Part shown: piece by piece, positions 7,456 to 15,370 of the stretch | Layout of the letters: every line of letters starts with the position of its first letter | How positions within the stretch are numbered: the stretch's first letter is position 1 | Notes under the pieces: generated by a model | Told to the model about the DNA's origin: nothing | Seen by the model: only the letters and a program-made list of their open reading frames with translations | Database searches by the model: none | Source: Pseudomonadota bacterium | Lineage (GTDB): Bacteria > Bdellovibrionota > Bacteriovoracia > Bacteriovoracales > Bacteriovoracaceae | Length of the DNA stretch: 18,075 nucleotides | Direction: 5' to 3' | Assembly: GCA_023432655.1 (NCBI GenBank) | Contig: JAEYUK010000117.1 | Span: 1 to 18,075, forward strand | Translations under genes and position numbers: made by a program

Positions 7456-8094
7456 ATGCAAAAAATGGCCATTCTTCTTTTTTTTACTTTCATATTCACC
7501 AGTTCATGTTCGGATTCGAAGAGTAGTAATACCCCGACCGTTCATCTGGAAGCAATAAGGGGTGATCATTTTGAAAGCGATCCTATTCCGAATGAAGCAT
7601 TAACATTTGAAATCAATATCGACCTCGTTAATGCAACTCTTGAGCAAGAAGAAAAAATACTTGAAGCAATTGAAATCATCAAAAAGGTTGTCGCCACAGA
7701 AGAATTCAGAAACCAAATCTTAAATTTTAGCTATAAGGGTGAATATGCCTTCATCAATAACCGGGGTTATAGCAATGCTCAGATCTACCAAATCATCTTA
7801 AATGGCGCCGAAACGTTAAGTCCCTACCGAAACAACCAATTGGATGCGGAAGTCGAATTCTACCATGCAGATACGAATGTCGTAGGATACACCTATCGAA
7901 ACACACGCAGGATTTGGATAAATACAAAATTCTTCGACAAGTACACTCCCGCTGGAGTCGCTCATAATCTGTTTCATGAGTGGATGCATAAACTTGGATT
8001 TGAACATGATATTACCTGGAGTCAGGATCGAGATGCCTCTGTGCCTTATGCATTAGGTTTCATCATGGGCGAAGTCGGAAAGGAATTTTTATAA
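7456..8094 (+). CDS. HExxHxxGxxH metallopeptidase-like lipoprotein (paralogue of the gene at 1697)
   Basis: The 212 residues begin with a hydrophobic signal (MQKMAILLFFTFIFTSSC) and a possible lipid-attachment C18, though TSSC is a weak lipobox. After a 30-residue linker the domain matches the protein at 1697-2284, ending with HEWMHKLGFEH at 174-184, the HExxHxxGxxH zinc signature, then QDRDASVPYALG. A second ATG at 7465 is possible; no strong Shine-Dalgarno sequence precedes either. A periplasmic or surface peptidase is the best guess. The gene sits 212 nt upstream of a two-component system on the same strand, mirroring the other copy's neighbourhood next to a regulator gene. Confidence 0.82.
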   Translation: MQKMAILLFFTFIFTSSCSDSKSSNTPTVHLEAIRGDHFESDPIPNEALTFEINIDLVNATLEQEEKILEAIEIIKKVVATEEFRNQILNFSYKGEYAFINNRGYSNAQIYQIILNGAETLSPYRNNQLDAEVEFYHADTNVVGYTYRNTRRIWINTKFFDKYTPAGVAHNLFHEWMHKLGFEHDITWSQDRDASVPYALGFIMGEVGKEFL

Positions 8095-8167
8095 TGGAGA
8101 CTCTTTTCGTCTTGAGTATGTTTGTACGTTTCTGGGCCCGATCAAAATCTGTTAACCAAAAAGGTCA

Positions 8168-8190
8168 AGAGTGTATAAACTCTAATTTTT
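8168..8190 (+). terminator. Weak terminator-like hairpin after the metallopeptidase-like gene
   Basis: AGAGT (8168-8172) and ACTCT (8179-8183) pair around a 6-nt loop, followed by AATTTTT. With only 5 bp, mostly A-T, this would be a weak terminator, but it is well placed between 8094 and the regulator gene at 8307. Confidence 0.3.
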
Positions 8191-8306
8191 ATTAAGAAGT
8201 TGAACTCGAGTAAAAAAATCAAACTCATACCCAAAAGAATTTCTCCAACACTTTTTTATTTTTTAATTTTGTCTTAAGGGTAATATCCGAAAACATGAGG
8301 AAGTAA

Positions 8307-8984
8307 ATGATGCCAAAAATTTTGATTATTGAAGACGATCTCCAAATTACAAAAATTCTCACTCTGAATCTTAAGCTCAGTGGGTTTGAAACAGAAAATG
8401 CCACCACAATTAACGAAGCCTGGACAAAAATAAACACCAGACACTTTGATTTACTTTTAATGGACATAGGACTGCCAGATGGAAGCGGTCTCGACTTATG
8501 CCAAAAAGTCCGGGAGTCTGGAAATGAAGTCCCTATTGTCTTCTTGAGTGCTCGTACCGATGAAGCCACGGTGGTGAAGGGAATAAAAAATGGAGCAGAT
8601 GATTATTTGCGAAAGCCCTTCGGATTAGAAGAATTAAAGGCGAGACTTAATAAATTTATAAAAAAGATTTCACCTAACCTAAACACCATTAAATTCGGCG
8701 AACTTACTATTGACCCGACCAAAAGGGCCGCAACTCTTATGGGTCAGGTCGTATCTCTTGGTCGGAAAGAGCTAGATATACTGATCCTTCTCACAAGGAA
8801 GGCCGGAGACATCGTCACACGAGAAAACATCCTAAACTCAATTTATGACAATGCTGATCTTTATGATCGAACTGTCGATTCTCACATGAGTCATCTGCGG
8901 AGAAAAATTCGGGAAATCGCAGGAACCTCGCTACAGATATCTTCCGTCTATGGGCTTGGCTACCGATTGGAATGGAAAACCTGA
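8307..8984 (+). CDS. OmpR/PhoB-family response regulator, intact
   Basis: The 225 residues consist of a receiver domain (4-118) with E9, D10, D11 as acidic pocket, D53 as phospho-acceptor (LLMDIGLPDGSG), S81 and K103 (RKPFG), and a winged-helix DNA-binding domain (about 128-224) with LGRKELDILILLTRKAG, the recognition helix in YDRTVDSHMSHLRRKI, and the wing GLGYRLEW. It is the partner of the histidine kinase that follows, whose start overlaps the stop as TGATG. AGGAAG lies 3-4 nt upstream of the tandem ATG ATG. Targets are unknown; the adjacent peptidase-like gene is a plausible one. Confidence 0.95.
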   Translation: MMPKILIIEDDLQITKILTLNLKLSGFETENATTINEAWTKINTRHFDLLLMDIGLPDGSGLDLCQKVRESGNEVPIVFLSARTDEATVVKGIKNGADDYLRKPFGLEELKARLNKFIKKISPNLNTIKFGELTIDPTKRAATLMGQVVSLGRKELDILILLTRKAGDIVTRENILNSIYDNADLYDRTVDSHMSHLRRKIREIAGTSLQISSVYGLGYRLEWKT

Positions 8985-10456
8985 TGAAGGTGCCTTTATA
9001 TATAAGGCTATTTTCATTAAGTGTGGTTGGTGCTCTTACCATTAGCCTCTTTTCTATATACTTTTTCATAAGACTCGCGGATATGGCGGTAGCGGAATAT
9101 CGTTACGGCTATTTCATGTATCTTGCCCGTGCGATTGAAAAACGAAATAATTACCAGCCAGTTTCAAAAATCAATGTCAATAAAGTCGATACTCCTCCTG
9201 TTGTACAGACTGATACATTTAATCTATTGAAGCTTACTGATTTTGGTCATGACCTGGGACTTTCCGGAGATGAAACAAGTCCCAAGCCTTCTCTTTGGTT
9301 AGTGGCCCAGAAAGGGAGGATTCTTTCATCCACTACCGATAAGCCATTACCAATCGAATGGGAAACGCTTCAATTGCCAACCAAAACTCATGGACTCATA
9401 ACCACCGGCCAGAACTATTTTTGGGAACCAAAAGCATTTATCCTTAAGCTTGATACGACTCCTGTTACATATTTAGTGTCATACAATGATCGGGCCTTGA
9501 TTCAGGGACCATATCTTCTCATCCAAGGGGCCCATACATTTACCACTGCGGTTTTTGCGGTTTTCCTGGCCCTCTCACTGACTTTTTATTACCTACGCCG
9601 TAAGTCCAAAGAGTCGCGAAAAGTTCTGGCACGGTTAGGATCAGGGGACCTCAAAGCACGTTTTGAAATAAAGCGATTTGATGAATTTGGTAATCTCCTC
9701 ATAGACTTTAACCGCATGGCCAATGAGATTGAAAGACTTGTTGTAAGACTACAGGACACTGAGATATCAAGGTCCAATCTTCTGCAAGAATTGGGTCACG
9801 ATCTGAGAACTCCTCTTACCAGTCTTAATACTGCTTTTGAAACCTTGAAGGAACATAGTGAACTTCTGACTTCAGAAGAAAGGAGTGAAGTATTTTCAAT
9901 GATCGATACGGACATCCGATACTTCAAAGACCTCCTGGAAAAGCTAACACTCATCGCAACCATTGATGGCCCTCACTACAAATCAACAACGGAGAAGATA
10001 GATCTCACTTCGCTTCTGGAAACAGAAATTTCTTCCCGGCAAATTGCCTCGGGAGAATCTTTAAAGTGGGAACTGATTAAAGATCATGAATCTTCCCCTA
10101 TAATTCTTGGTGACAACCACCTCATCACCCGTTTATTTAGGAATGCTTTTGACAATGCATCTCGCTATGCTGTGAATAAAATAACCATTTCAATTAACGC
10201 GATTAAAGATCAAGTCGAGATAAACGTTACTGATGATGGGCCCGGACTGACAGAAGAAGCTATTAAAGCTTTTGGCAAAAGAAGAGAGAGACGTCTTCGT
10301 AAAGATAAAGATCCTAATGATTTTTCCTTAGGCTTAGGTTCAGTGATTATGAAAACCATTGCACAGGTTCATGGTGGACAGCTAGAAATGATGAATCGGC
10401 AGGATGACATAGCAACTTCAGGGGCCTGCTTAAGAGTGAAGTTCAACCGCGTGTAG
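8984..10456 (+). CDS. Membrane sensor histidine kinase
   Basis: Read from the ATG at 8984 (overlapping the regulator stop) the protein has 490 residues; an in-frame ATG at 8972 would add four. Order: membrane segment about 8-28, a periplasmic sensor region of about 150 residues without recognised fold, membrane segment about 182-203, HAMP (GSGDLKARFEI to FNRMANEI), the H box ELGHDLRTPLTSL with H272 as phosphorylated residue, then the ATPase domain with N box (FRNAFDNASRYA), G1 (DDGPGL) and G2 (GLGSVIMKTIAQVHGG). It autophosphorylates and passes the phosphate to D53 of the regulator encoded just upstream. The signal sensed is unknown. Confidence 0.94.
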   Translation: MKVPLYIRLFSLSVVGALTISLFSIYFFIRLADMAVAEYRYGYFMYLARAIEKRNNYQPVSKINVNKVDTPPVVQTDTFNLLKLTDFGHDLGLSGDETSPKPSLWLVAQKGRILSSTTDKPLPIEWETLQLPTKTHGLITTGQNYFWEPKAFILKLDTTPVTYLVSYNDRALIQGPYLLIQGAHTFTTAVFAVFLALSLTFYYLRRKSKESRKVLARLGSGDLKARFEIKRFDEFGNLLIDFNRMANEIERLVVRLQDTEISRSNLLQELGHDLRTPLTSLNTAFETLKEHSELLTSEERSEVFSMIDTDIRYFKDLLEKLTLIATIDGPHYKSTTEKIDLTSLLETEISSRQIASGESLKWELIKDHESSPIILGDNHLITRLFRNAFDNASRYAVNKITISINAIKDQVEINVTDDGPGLTEEAIKAFGKRRERRLRKDKDPNDFSLGLGSVIMKTIAQVHGGQLEMMNRQDDIATSGACLRVKFNRV

Positions 10457-10465
10457 AACTTTTTT
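10439..10465 (+). terminator. Terminator-like hairpin overlapping the histidine-kinase stop codon
   Basis: AAGTTC (10439-10444) and GAACTT (10456-10461) are inverted copies around an 11-nt loop, followed by TTTT. The stem begins within the last codons of the kinase gene and covers its TAG. A short stem and a large loop make it a moderate candidate. Confidence 0.45.
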
Positions 10466-10542
10466 CCCATTCTTCATTCCACTTTCTTTCAATATTCATT
10501 TTGTATTTTCATTACAAGGCAAAAGACAAGGAGGTCTTGTTC

Positions 10543-10653
10543 ATGAGAATCTATCACACAGTATTTTTCTTTCGAGTGTTGACCATAATGATCCTAAGAC
10601 CACGCTTGTATAGCGGATGGATGAAAATCTCACGGTTTCTCCACCCTCCGTGA
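10543..10653 (+). CDS. Possible small basic hydrophobic peptide gene
   Basis: A 36-codon frame starts with ATG at 10543, 8 nt after AAGGAGGT (10528-10535), a match to the anti-Shine-Dalgarno sequence stronger than that of any other gene in the window. The peptide has a hydrophobic N-terminal part (HTVFFFRVLTIMIL) and a basic C-terminal part (RPRLYSGWMKISRFLHPP) with no acidic residue. It lies in the 330-nt gap between the histidine kinase and the HNH nuclease gene, which otherwise holds only a terminator-like hairpin and a promoter. A small membrane peptide, a leader peptide or a chance frame are all possible; no family is recognised. Confidence 0.35.
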   Translation: MRIYHTVFFFRVLTIMILRPRLYSGWMKISRFLHPP

Positions 10654-10732
10654 ATAGGGAGTAAGTAATTGTTTTTATAGAATCTACTTCGGTCTTCCAT
10701 TAAGTAAAACTTATAGTATACATTACTCTTCA

Positions 10733-10761
10733 TTGACACTGACCCCCACTGCACGTTAAAC
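10733..10761 (+). promoter_or_regulatory. Candidate sigma-70-type promoter of the secreted HNH nuclease gene
   Basis: A perfect TTGACA (10733-10738) is followed, 17 nt later, by TTAAAC (10756-10761), which matches TATAAT at only three positions. Transcription from here would start around 10768, giving a leader of about 20 nt just long enough for the GGAGG at 10778-10782. Confidence 0.45.
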
Positions 10762-10786
10762 CTTGGCAAACAAAAGTGGAGGCTGC

Positions 10787-11266
10787 ATGAAACTTCTCAT
10801 TATAGCATTGATCACATTGACCTCATTAGCCTGGGGTTCTCGCTATAAAGCTGAATACCCCATGGGACCTGACCTAGCCTTAACTCCTGGGAAACTTTGT
10901 GAAAGCCCTGACTCCTACCGATATCCTGAAAGAATCGCCTACTGCAATCGTGAAGTGGATCCTTATACTAAAGAAGAGATTTTTCGGACGTACCGGGATA
11001 ATGGCTATCGTTTAAAGATTGAGGATCGAGGAGATTACAAAATTGACCACCTCATTCCCCTCTGCGCAGGTGGTAGCAATCGAGAAGAAAATCTATGGCC
11101 TCAGCACAAGAGCCTTTTTCAATTAACTGATCCCTTAGAAAGCCTTGGATGCGAAAAACTTCGTCAGGGAAAAATCACGCAAAGAGATTTAGTAACAGCT
11201 ATCATCAGAGCAAAATCTGACGTGGCCATTGTTCAACAAACGATTCAGTTTCTGAGAAGATTATAG
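10787..11266 (+). CDS. Secreted HNH endonuclease
   Basis: The start at 10787 is chosen because GTGGAGG lies 5 nt upstream and the protein then opens with a clean signal peptide (MKLLIIALITLTSLAWGS); the frame upstream to 10763 is not needed. The 159 residues contain an HNH motif: KIDHLIPLCAGGSNREENLW with H88 and N102, then H107 in WPQHKSL. Cysteines at 38, 53, 93 and 154 could form disulfides in the periplasm. A nuclease outside the cytoplasm could degrade environmental DNA or, in a predator, prey DNA. It converges on the small HExxH gene, with the two stop codons interlocked (TTATAG, 6-nt overlap). Confidence 0.85.
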   Translation: MKLLIIALITLTSLAWGSRYKAEYPMGPDLALTPGKLCESPDSYRYPERIAYCNREVDPYTKEEIFRTYRDNGYRLKIEDRGDYKIDHLIPLCAGGSNREENLWPQHKSLFQLTDPLESLGCEKLRQGKITQRDLVTAIIRAKSDVAIVQQTIQFLRRL

Positions 11267-11536
11267 TTTAGATATGTCGTTATAGGCTTCTCGCTCAAAG
11301 GAGATGTTGCGATAAGCCTCTAAATGATTCAATCCCCTCCTCCGTCCTAGCCAGTATTCATAAAGATACTGGCAATAAAATCTCAGCACACCCAATCTTC
11401 TAATTTGATTTAAGTGAACTTCCTCATGCTGGGTTACCTCAAGTGAGGGACTTGAGTCGCAATAAAAAACGAAGGGATATAGAACAATAGCATTAATTTT
11501 GAAGACTCTTAAAAATCTGCAATTTTTAACATTCAT
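11261..11536 (-). CDS. Small HExxH-motif protein (putative zinc metalloprotease-like)
   Basis: The 91 residues carry HEEVHLNQ at 37-44, a zinc-binding HExxH followed by Gln, then a Tyr/Arg-rich helix (RFYCQYLYEYWLGRRRG) and NISFEREAY, whose E81 or E83 could be a third ligand in gluzincin fashion. Short proteins of this pattern occur widely in bacteria without assigned function. There is a hydrophobic stretch at about 14-25 but no convincing signal peptide. The ATG at 11536 has no Shine-Dalgarno sequence, and the egtD terminator ends only 8 nt upstream of it, so expression may depend on readthrough or on an undetected promoter. Confidence 0.65.
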   Translation of the reverse strand: MNVKNCRFLRVFKINAIVLYPFVFYCDSSPSLEVTQHEEVHLNQIRRLGVLRFYCQYLYEYWLGRRRGLNHLEAYRNISFEREAYNDISKL

Positions 11537-11541
11537 AGTTT

Positions 11542-11573
11542 AAAAAGTGACCTTCCCGGAGGAAGGCCACTTT
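11542..11573 (-). terminator. Rho-independent terminator of the ergothioneine operon
   Basis: On the minus strand AAAGTGGCCTTCC (11573-11561), a 4-nt loop and GGAAGGTCACTTT (11556-11544) form a 13-bp stem with one G-U pair, followed by TTTTTA. It lies 86 nt after the egtD stop. On the plus strand the wobble becomes an A-C mismatch, so minus is the functional direction. Confidence 0.88.
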
Positions 11574-11658
11574 CGGTCCTAAGACCTATTCTTCTTCCGT
11601 GATGAACATCCCGAAGGATGCATTCTGCCTTCCCTGGCAAGATCGGATACTGCATTCA

Positions 11659-12591
11659 TTAGTCCTTTTCAAAATAATAGACACAGAACAAGTTTCTACA
11701 ATCTTTCCAGTATGACTTTAAACTCAACTGAGCCCTGGAAGCGAGGTCGCAAAATTCATCAACAGTGTACTTATAGGAATTTTCAGTATGGATGGTCTCT
11801 CCACCCCTGAAGTGAATAACCTTGTCACAAATGATAACTTTTTGCGGGACTTTACTTTTTAAATGCATTTCAACTCTTCCCAATGCCTCGTTATAAAAAG
11901 CTTCATGGGTAAAATTCTGAATTTCAAAGGAAGCATTGAGTTCATCATTCAAGCGATGAAGAAGATTTAAGTTAAAAGCTGCAGTTACTCCACTTGGGTC
12001 ATCATAGGCCAGCTCTAAAACTCGTTGGTCCTTTTTGAGATCAACACCTATTAATATTCCTCCACCGGCACCAATCCATCTAGAAAACCTCTTCAGAAGC
12101 TCTATGGCCTCATGGGGAACTAAATTCCCAATGGTTGAACCGGGAAAGAAAATAATTTTCTTGTGTGCTTTAAGTTCCTCTAATTCTTCTAGCTCGTGAT
12201 CCATGGTAAAGTCTCCACTGACTGGAATGACTTTTAAGTCTGGAAACTCTTCCCGGAATTCTACGCTCATTCTATCAAGAATCTCTGAAGAAATCTCAAT
12301 TGGCACGTATCCCTTCGGACACTCAAGCTCCTTCAGTAGTTTCCTCACTTTTTTTCCGTTACCACTTCCAGGCTCTATAATGAGAGCTTCTCTACCTATT
12401 AAGGCCGCCATTTCACGGACATTGGTGGTAAGAATTTCCTGTTCGCTTCTGGTTGGATAATATTCAGGAAGTTCACAAATTTCTTCAAAGATCTCAGATC
12501 CTTTCTTGTCGTAAAGATATTTGGGTGGAATCATTTTCTGAACTCGTGTAAGTCCATCTAGTACTTCGTTAGAAAAATGCTCATTACTCAT
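11659..12591 (-). CDS. egtD: L-histidine N-alpha-methyltransferase, ergothioneine biosynthesis
   Basis: The ATG at 12591 overlaps the egtB stop as ATGA and has AAAGGA 6 nt upstream; it gives 310 residues, close to known EgtD (about 320). EgtD transfers three methyl groups from S-adenosylmethionine to the amino group of histidine, giving hercynine. Signatures: PPKYLYDKKGSEIFEEIC (22-39), LPEYYPTRSEQEIL (41-54), the SAM loop IIEPGSGNGKKV (71-82), IFFPGSTIGNL, and the C-terminal HTENSYKYT. Hercynine is the substrate of EgtB, encoded directly upstream. It is the last gene of the operon and is followed by a strong terminator. Confidence 0.95.
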   Translation of the reverse strand: MSNEHFSNEVLDGLTRVQKMIPPKYLYDKKGSEIFEEICELPEYYPTRSEQEILTTNVREMAALIGREALIIEPGSGNGKKVRKLLKELECPKGYVPIEISSEILDRMSVEFREEFPDLKVIPVSGDFTMDHELEELEELKAHKKIIFFPGSTIGNLVPHEAIELLKRFSRWIGAGGGILIGVDLKKDQRVLELAYDDPSGVTAAFNLNLLHRLNDELNASFEIQNFTHEAFYNEALGRVEMHLKSKVPQKVIICDKVIHFRGGETIHTENSYKYTVDEFCDLASRAQLSLKSYWKDCRNLFCVYYFEKD

Positions 12592-13874
12592 GCAAGATCC
12601 TTTGCTAAGCGAATTCCAGAATATTGCCACCGCATATGCGGATAATAAAAATTCCTATATGTCGGACGATAATGGGACTTGGGAGTCACACAGCTTCCTC
12701 CTCGCATCACAAACTGATTACACATGAATTTTTCATTATATTCACCAAGGCCAGCTTGAAATTTTTCATAACGTGGATAAGGTAGATAGGCGCTACTGGT
12801 CCATTCCCAGACAGAACCATGTATTTGAGAGAAAAGTTCGTGATCTTCTAAGGCAGGCTCCGGTTCGTAGTATTCATTTTCCAGGAAAGAGCATTCGCTT
12901 TTCTCCATTTTAGCTGCGGTTTCCCACTCAAATTCGGTCGGAAGCCTCGCTCCTTTCCATTTGGCGAAGGCCATCGCCTCGTAATAACTGACGTGAACTA
13001 CCGGCGCAGAAAGATCCAAGGGCATCATGCCGCTGAGAGTGAAATTCCACCACTTCTGCCCATCTTTTTCCCAATACAAAGGATGACACCATTTCTCTTT
13101 TTCTTTTAAATCCCAACCGTCAGAAAGCCATAATAGCGGATTATCGTATCCACCTTCTTCTATAAAAGCGAGATACTCATCATTTGAAACAAGGTGGGAA
13201 GAAATCATACAGGACTCAATCCACTGCTTGTGCGAATCTCTCTCATTATCAAAAGCAAATTCCTTAGAGCTTTTTTCGACCCCAATTTGAACAATCCCCG
13301 AAGGAATATTTTGCCAAACAGGCTCAGAGTTCACAAAAGGCCCATGAGAGTGATCAGGACTGTAATGAGGTCTTAACGGGTTTTCAAAAAAATTCCTTTT
13401 AATATCCATTAACAGCAATTCCTGGTGTTGCTGCTCATGATGGATACCCAGTTCCAACACGTCCTTTATCAGATAAAATTTTTCTTCTTCCAAGGACTCC
13501 ACTTGTGCCACTACTGTTTGTGTTATTACATGACGATATTCCATGATCTCTATAACAGTAGGTCTTGAGAGAATATTCCTTTTTGACTTGGTTAAATATC
13601 CACCCAATGATCTGTAATATGAATTAAAGAGAAATCCATACTCAACTCTGAAAGGCTCATAATTTTTTTTAATCCTTTTTAAAACAAAATTTTCAAAGAA
13701 CCAGGAGGTATGGGCGAGGTGCCATTTAGGCGGACTTGTGTCCTCTGTCACAGACACAATATAGTCCTCGTAAACCAGAGGCTTAACCAAAGCTTCGGTG
13801 GTTCTTCGAACAGATAAAAAAAACTCAATCAGAGCTTCTTTCTGATAGTGATAATGATCTTTAGTTAATGTCAT
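12588..13874 (-). CDS. egtB: Ergothioneine biosynthesis sulfoxide synthase EgtB
   Basis: The 428 residues fit EgtB: an N-terminal DinB-like domain (about 10-160) and a C-terminal formylglycine-generating-enzyme-like domain (about 190-425). The iron ligands are likely H55 ([11 protein letters not shown]) together with H146 and H150 (HHEQQHQE), as in the HxxxHxE arrangement known for the family. The C-terminal domain shows GSVWEWTSS and MRGGSC, ending YSGIRLAKD. EgtB uses O2 to join the hercynine imidazole to cysteine or gamma-glutamylcysteine as a sulfoxide. No egtA, egtC or dedicated egtE is seen nearby. GGAG lies 6 nt before the ATG, and the ATG overlaps the stop of the Rieske remnant as ATGA. 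Confidence 0.95.
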   Translation of the reverse strand: MTLTKDHYHYQKEALIEFFLSVRRTTEALVKPLVYEDYIVSVTEDTSPPKWHLAHTSWFFENFVLKRIKKNYEPFRVEYGFLFNSYYRSLGGYLTKSKRNILSRPTVIEIMEYRHVITQTVVAQVESLEEEKFYLIKDVLELGIHHEQQHQELLLMDIKRNFFENPLRPHYSPDHSHGPFVNSEPVWQNIPSGIVQIGVEKSSKEFAFDNERDSHKQWIESCMISSHLVSNDEYLAFIEEGGYDNPLLWLSDGWDLKEKEKWCHPLYWEKDGQKWWNFTLSGMMPLDLSAPVVHVSYYEAMAFAKWKGARLPTEFEWETAAKMEKSECSFLENEYYEPEPALEDHELFSQIHGSVWEWTSSAYLPYPRYEKFQAGLGEYNEKFMCNQFVMRGGSCVTPKSHYRPTYRNFYYPHMRWQYSGIRLAKDLA

Positions 13875-14059
13875 TCTTTCTCCGTTAAGTCTGAGATGGC
13901 CGGACCTTCTATTACTTTACCCCGTGTATTGAACCGGCTTCCATGACAAGGACAGTCCCAGGTCTTTTCAATATCATTCCAATGAACAATGCCGCCCAAG
14001 TGAGTACATATCGCCGACTTTCTCTCAAAATGGCCTGCATCGTGGTAATAGCAAGTTTT
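13871..14059 (-). pseudogene. Rieske [2Fe-2S] domain, cut off from the FAD oxidoreductase by an in-frame stop
   Basis: In the same frame as the oxidoreductase, and directly after its TAA at 14060-14062, 62 codons encode an almost complete Rieske domain: AICTHLGG and DCPCHGSRF supply the Cys-x-His and Cys-x-x-His cluster ligands, and it ends near [12 protein letters not shown], as do related full-length enzymes. The Cys that often follows LG (LGC) is Gly here. There is no ATG, GTG or TTG early in this stretch, so it cannot be translated separately in a normal way. The stretch ends with TGA overlapping the egtB start, and the protein sequence looks undamaged, which points to a recent nonsense change, readthrough or a sequence error. 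Confidence 0.85.
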
Positions 14060-15370
14060 TTAAAGCCCTTCACGGCGGACTCCACCTCCATCTAACGGTA
14101 TCTCCTGAAGACTATCAATTTCAGACGGCTTAACCCAATCAGCATAGTGCCGAACCGTCGTGATATTGTCTTTGATGAAGTCTTTCATTCCACTGGTTGA
14201 GAAACGGGTTGGATCAAAAATAGGGGCCCAGGCATTATCTTTTTTTTCAATAAGGTCAGAAATGATTTGGGAGGCAATTGCTGAAGATGTCATACCTATT
14301 CCAGACTCTCCGGTAGAGATGTAGACATTTCTCTCTAGTCCCGGGTTAATCCCGATAAAGCCAATGCCATCAGATGGCTCGTATATTTGTCCTGACCATT
14401 TATGAATGACATCTTTTAAAAAAGTAAATTTACTCCTCGCCCAGCTCTCGATGTTAAGGAATGGATCATTTTGGGGTGTCTCTCCAACCCGGTGGTCTTC
14501 ACCGCCAACGATGAGTTTATCATCCATAAAACGTACATAATGATAAGGATCTTCCGTATCCCACAAAAGACATTCCTCCAGTGAGAAATGGTTCATTATA
14601 GAAAAGGCTACAGCATAGGTTCTATAGGGAAACTGTCTCGTATGAATGTGAAACCTGTTATTCACGGGAGTATTTGTCGCTACGATTAAATGGTGAGATT
14701 GAATTTCAAAACCTGCATCAGTGAGAAGATTCCAGGTCTCCCTGTCTTCCTGACGCATATCCTGAATGTGAGTCCCTTCATAAATGGTGACATCAAATTT
14801 CTTCATGCTCTCAATAAGACCACGAATATACTTTAACGGATGAAACTGTGCCTGATCTTTATATTTTAGTGAACTCACATTTTCATTAAGTAAGGGAGTC
14901 GTTTCACAAAAATCTAAATCTGCTCCACAACTTATGGCCGCTTGTTTTTCATTTTTTAAAAACGTTTCTCCGACATTCTTTCCGCAGAAGTAATACCCAT
15001 TGAGTCTCTTAAAATCGCAGTCAATTCCTTCTCGGATGATATTATCTTCAATCAGATCAATCGCCTTCCGATGGGCCTCAAAAAATAGCGACACCGTTTT
15101 CTCATCATGATTTTTAAGTAAATCCTGAAAAGGATCTTCTAGCTGACATGTTAGGTGTGCCGTGGTTCGACCGGTTTGTCCTGACCCCAGACTGAAGGCT
15201 TCTACCAGAAGAACCTTATGACCTCTTCTTCCCAATTCATAGGCAAGAGTAATTCCAGTAATTCCCCCACCCACGATACAAATATCTGATCGCAAGTTCT
15301 CAGTGACTCTACCAAAGGAAGGCAATTCAAGTTTTTCCCAAATTGATTCGGTTCTATCTTTTAACATCAT
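14060..15370 (-). CDS. FAD-dependent oxidoreductase (DAO family), Rieske domain separated by stop
   Basis: The 436 residues form a DAO-type flavoenzyme: the Rossmann motif DICIVGGGITGITLAYELG (29-47), an Arg/Gly-rich GSGQTGRTTAH that contacts FAD, and a C-terminal FAD segment (TGESGIGMTSSAIASQIISDL). Family members of this architecture normally continue into a Rieske domain; here the frame stops at TAA after GGGVRREGL and the Rieske coding sequence continues in the same frame at 14059-13871. The substrate is unknown; relatives oxidise amino acids or other amines. Starts are tandem ATGs at 15370 and 15367, the first overlapping the stop of the DUF4383-like gene as ATGA. It precedes egtB in the operon. 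Confidence 0.88.
   Translation of the reverse strand: MMLKDRTESIWEKLELPSFGRVTENLRSDICIVGGGITGITLAYELGRRGHKVLLVEAFSLGSGQTGRTTAHLTCQLEDPFQDLLKNHDEKTVSLFFEAHRKAIDLIEDNIIREGIDCDFKRLNGYYFCGKNVGETFLKNEKQAAISCGADLDFCETTPLLNENVSSLKYKDQAQFHPLKYIRGLIESMKKFDVTIYEGTHIQDMRQEDRETWNLLTDAGFEIQSHHLIVATNTPVNNRFHIHTRQFPYRTYAVAFSIMNHFSLEECLLWDTEDPYHYVRFMDDKLIVGGEDHRVGETPQNDPFLNIESWARSKFTFLKDVIHKWSGQIYEPSDGIGFIGINPGLERNVYISTGESGIGMTSSAIASQIISDLIEKKDNAWAPIFDPTRFSTSGMKDFIKDNITTVRHYADWVKPSEIDSLQEIPLDGGGVRREGL

Noticed and set aside
8094..8195. 33-codon plus-strand frame starting as TAATG at the end of the second HExxHxxGxxH gene
   Set aside because: Composition is not protein-like, the ribosome-binding site is poor, and it runs through the weak terminator-like hairpin; probably chance.
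10554..10769. 71-codon minus-strand frame in the gap before the HNH nuclease gene
   Set aside because: It needs a TTG start without Shine-Dalgarno sequence, its residues show no recognisable pattern, and it overlaps the better small plus-strand frame and the promoter.
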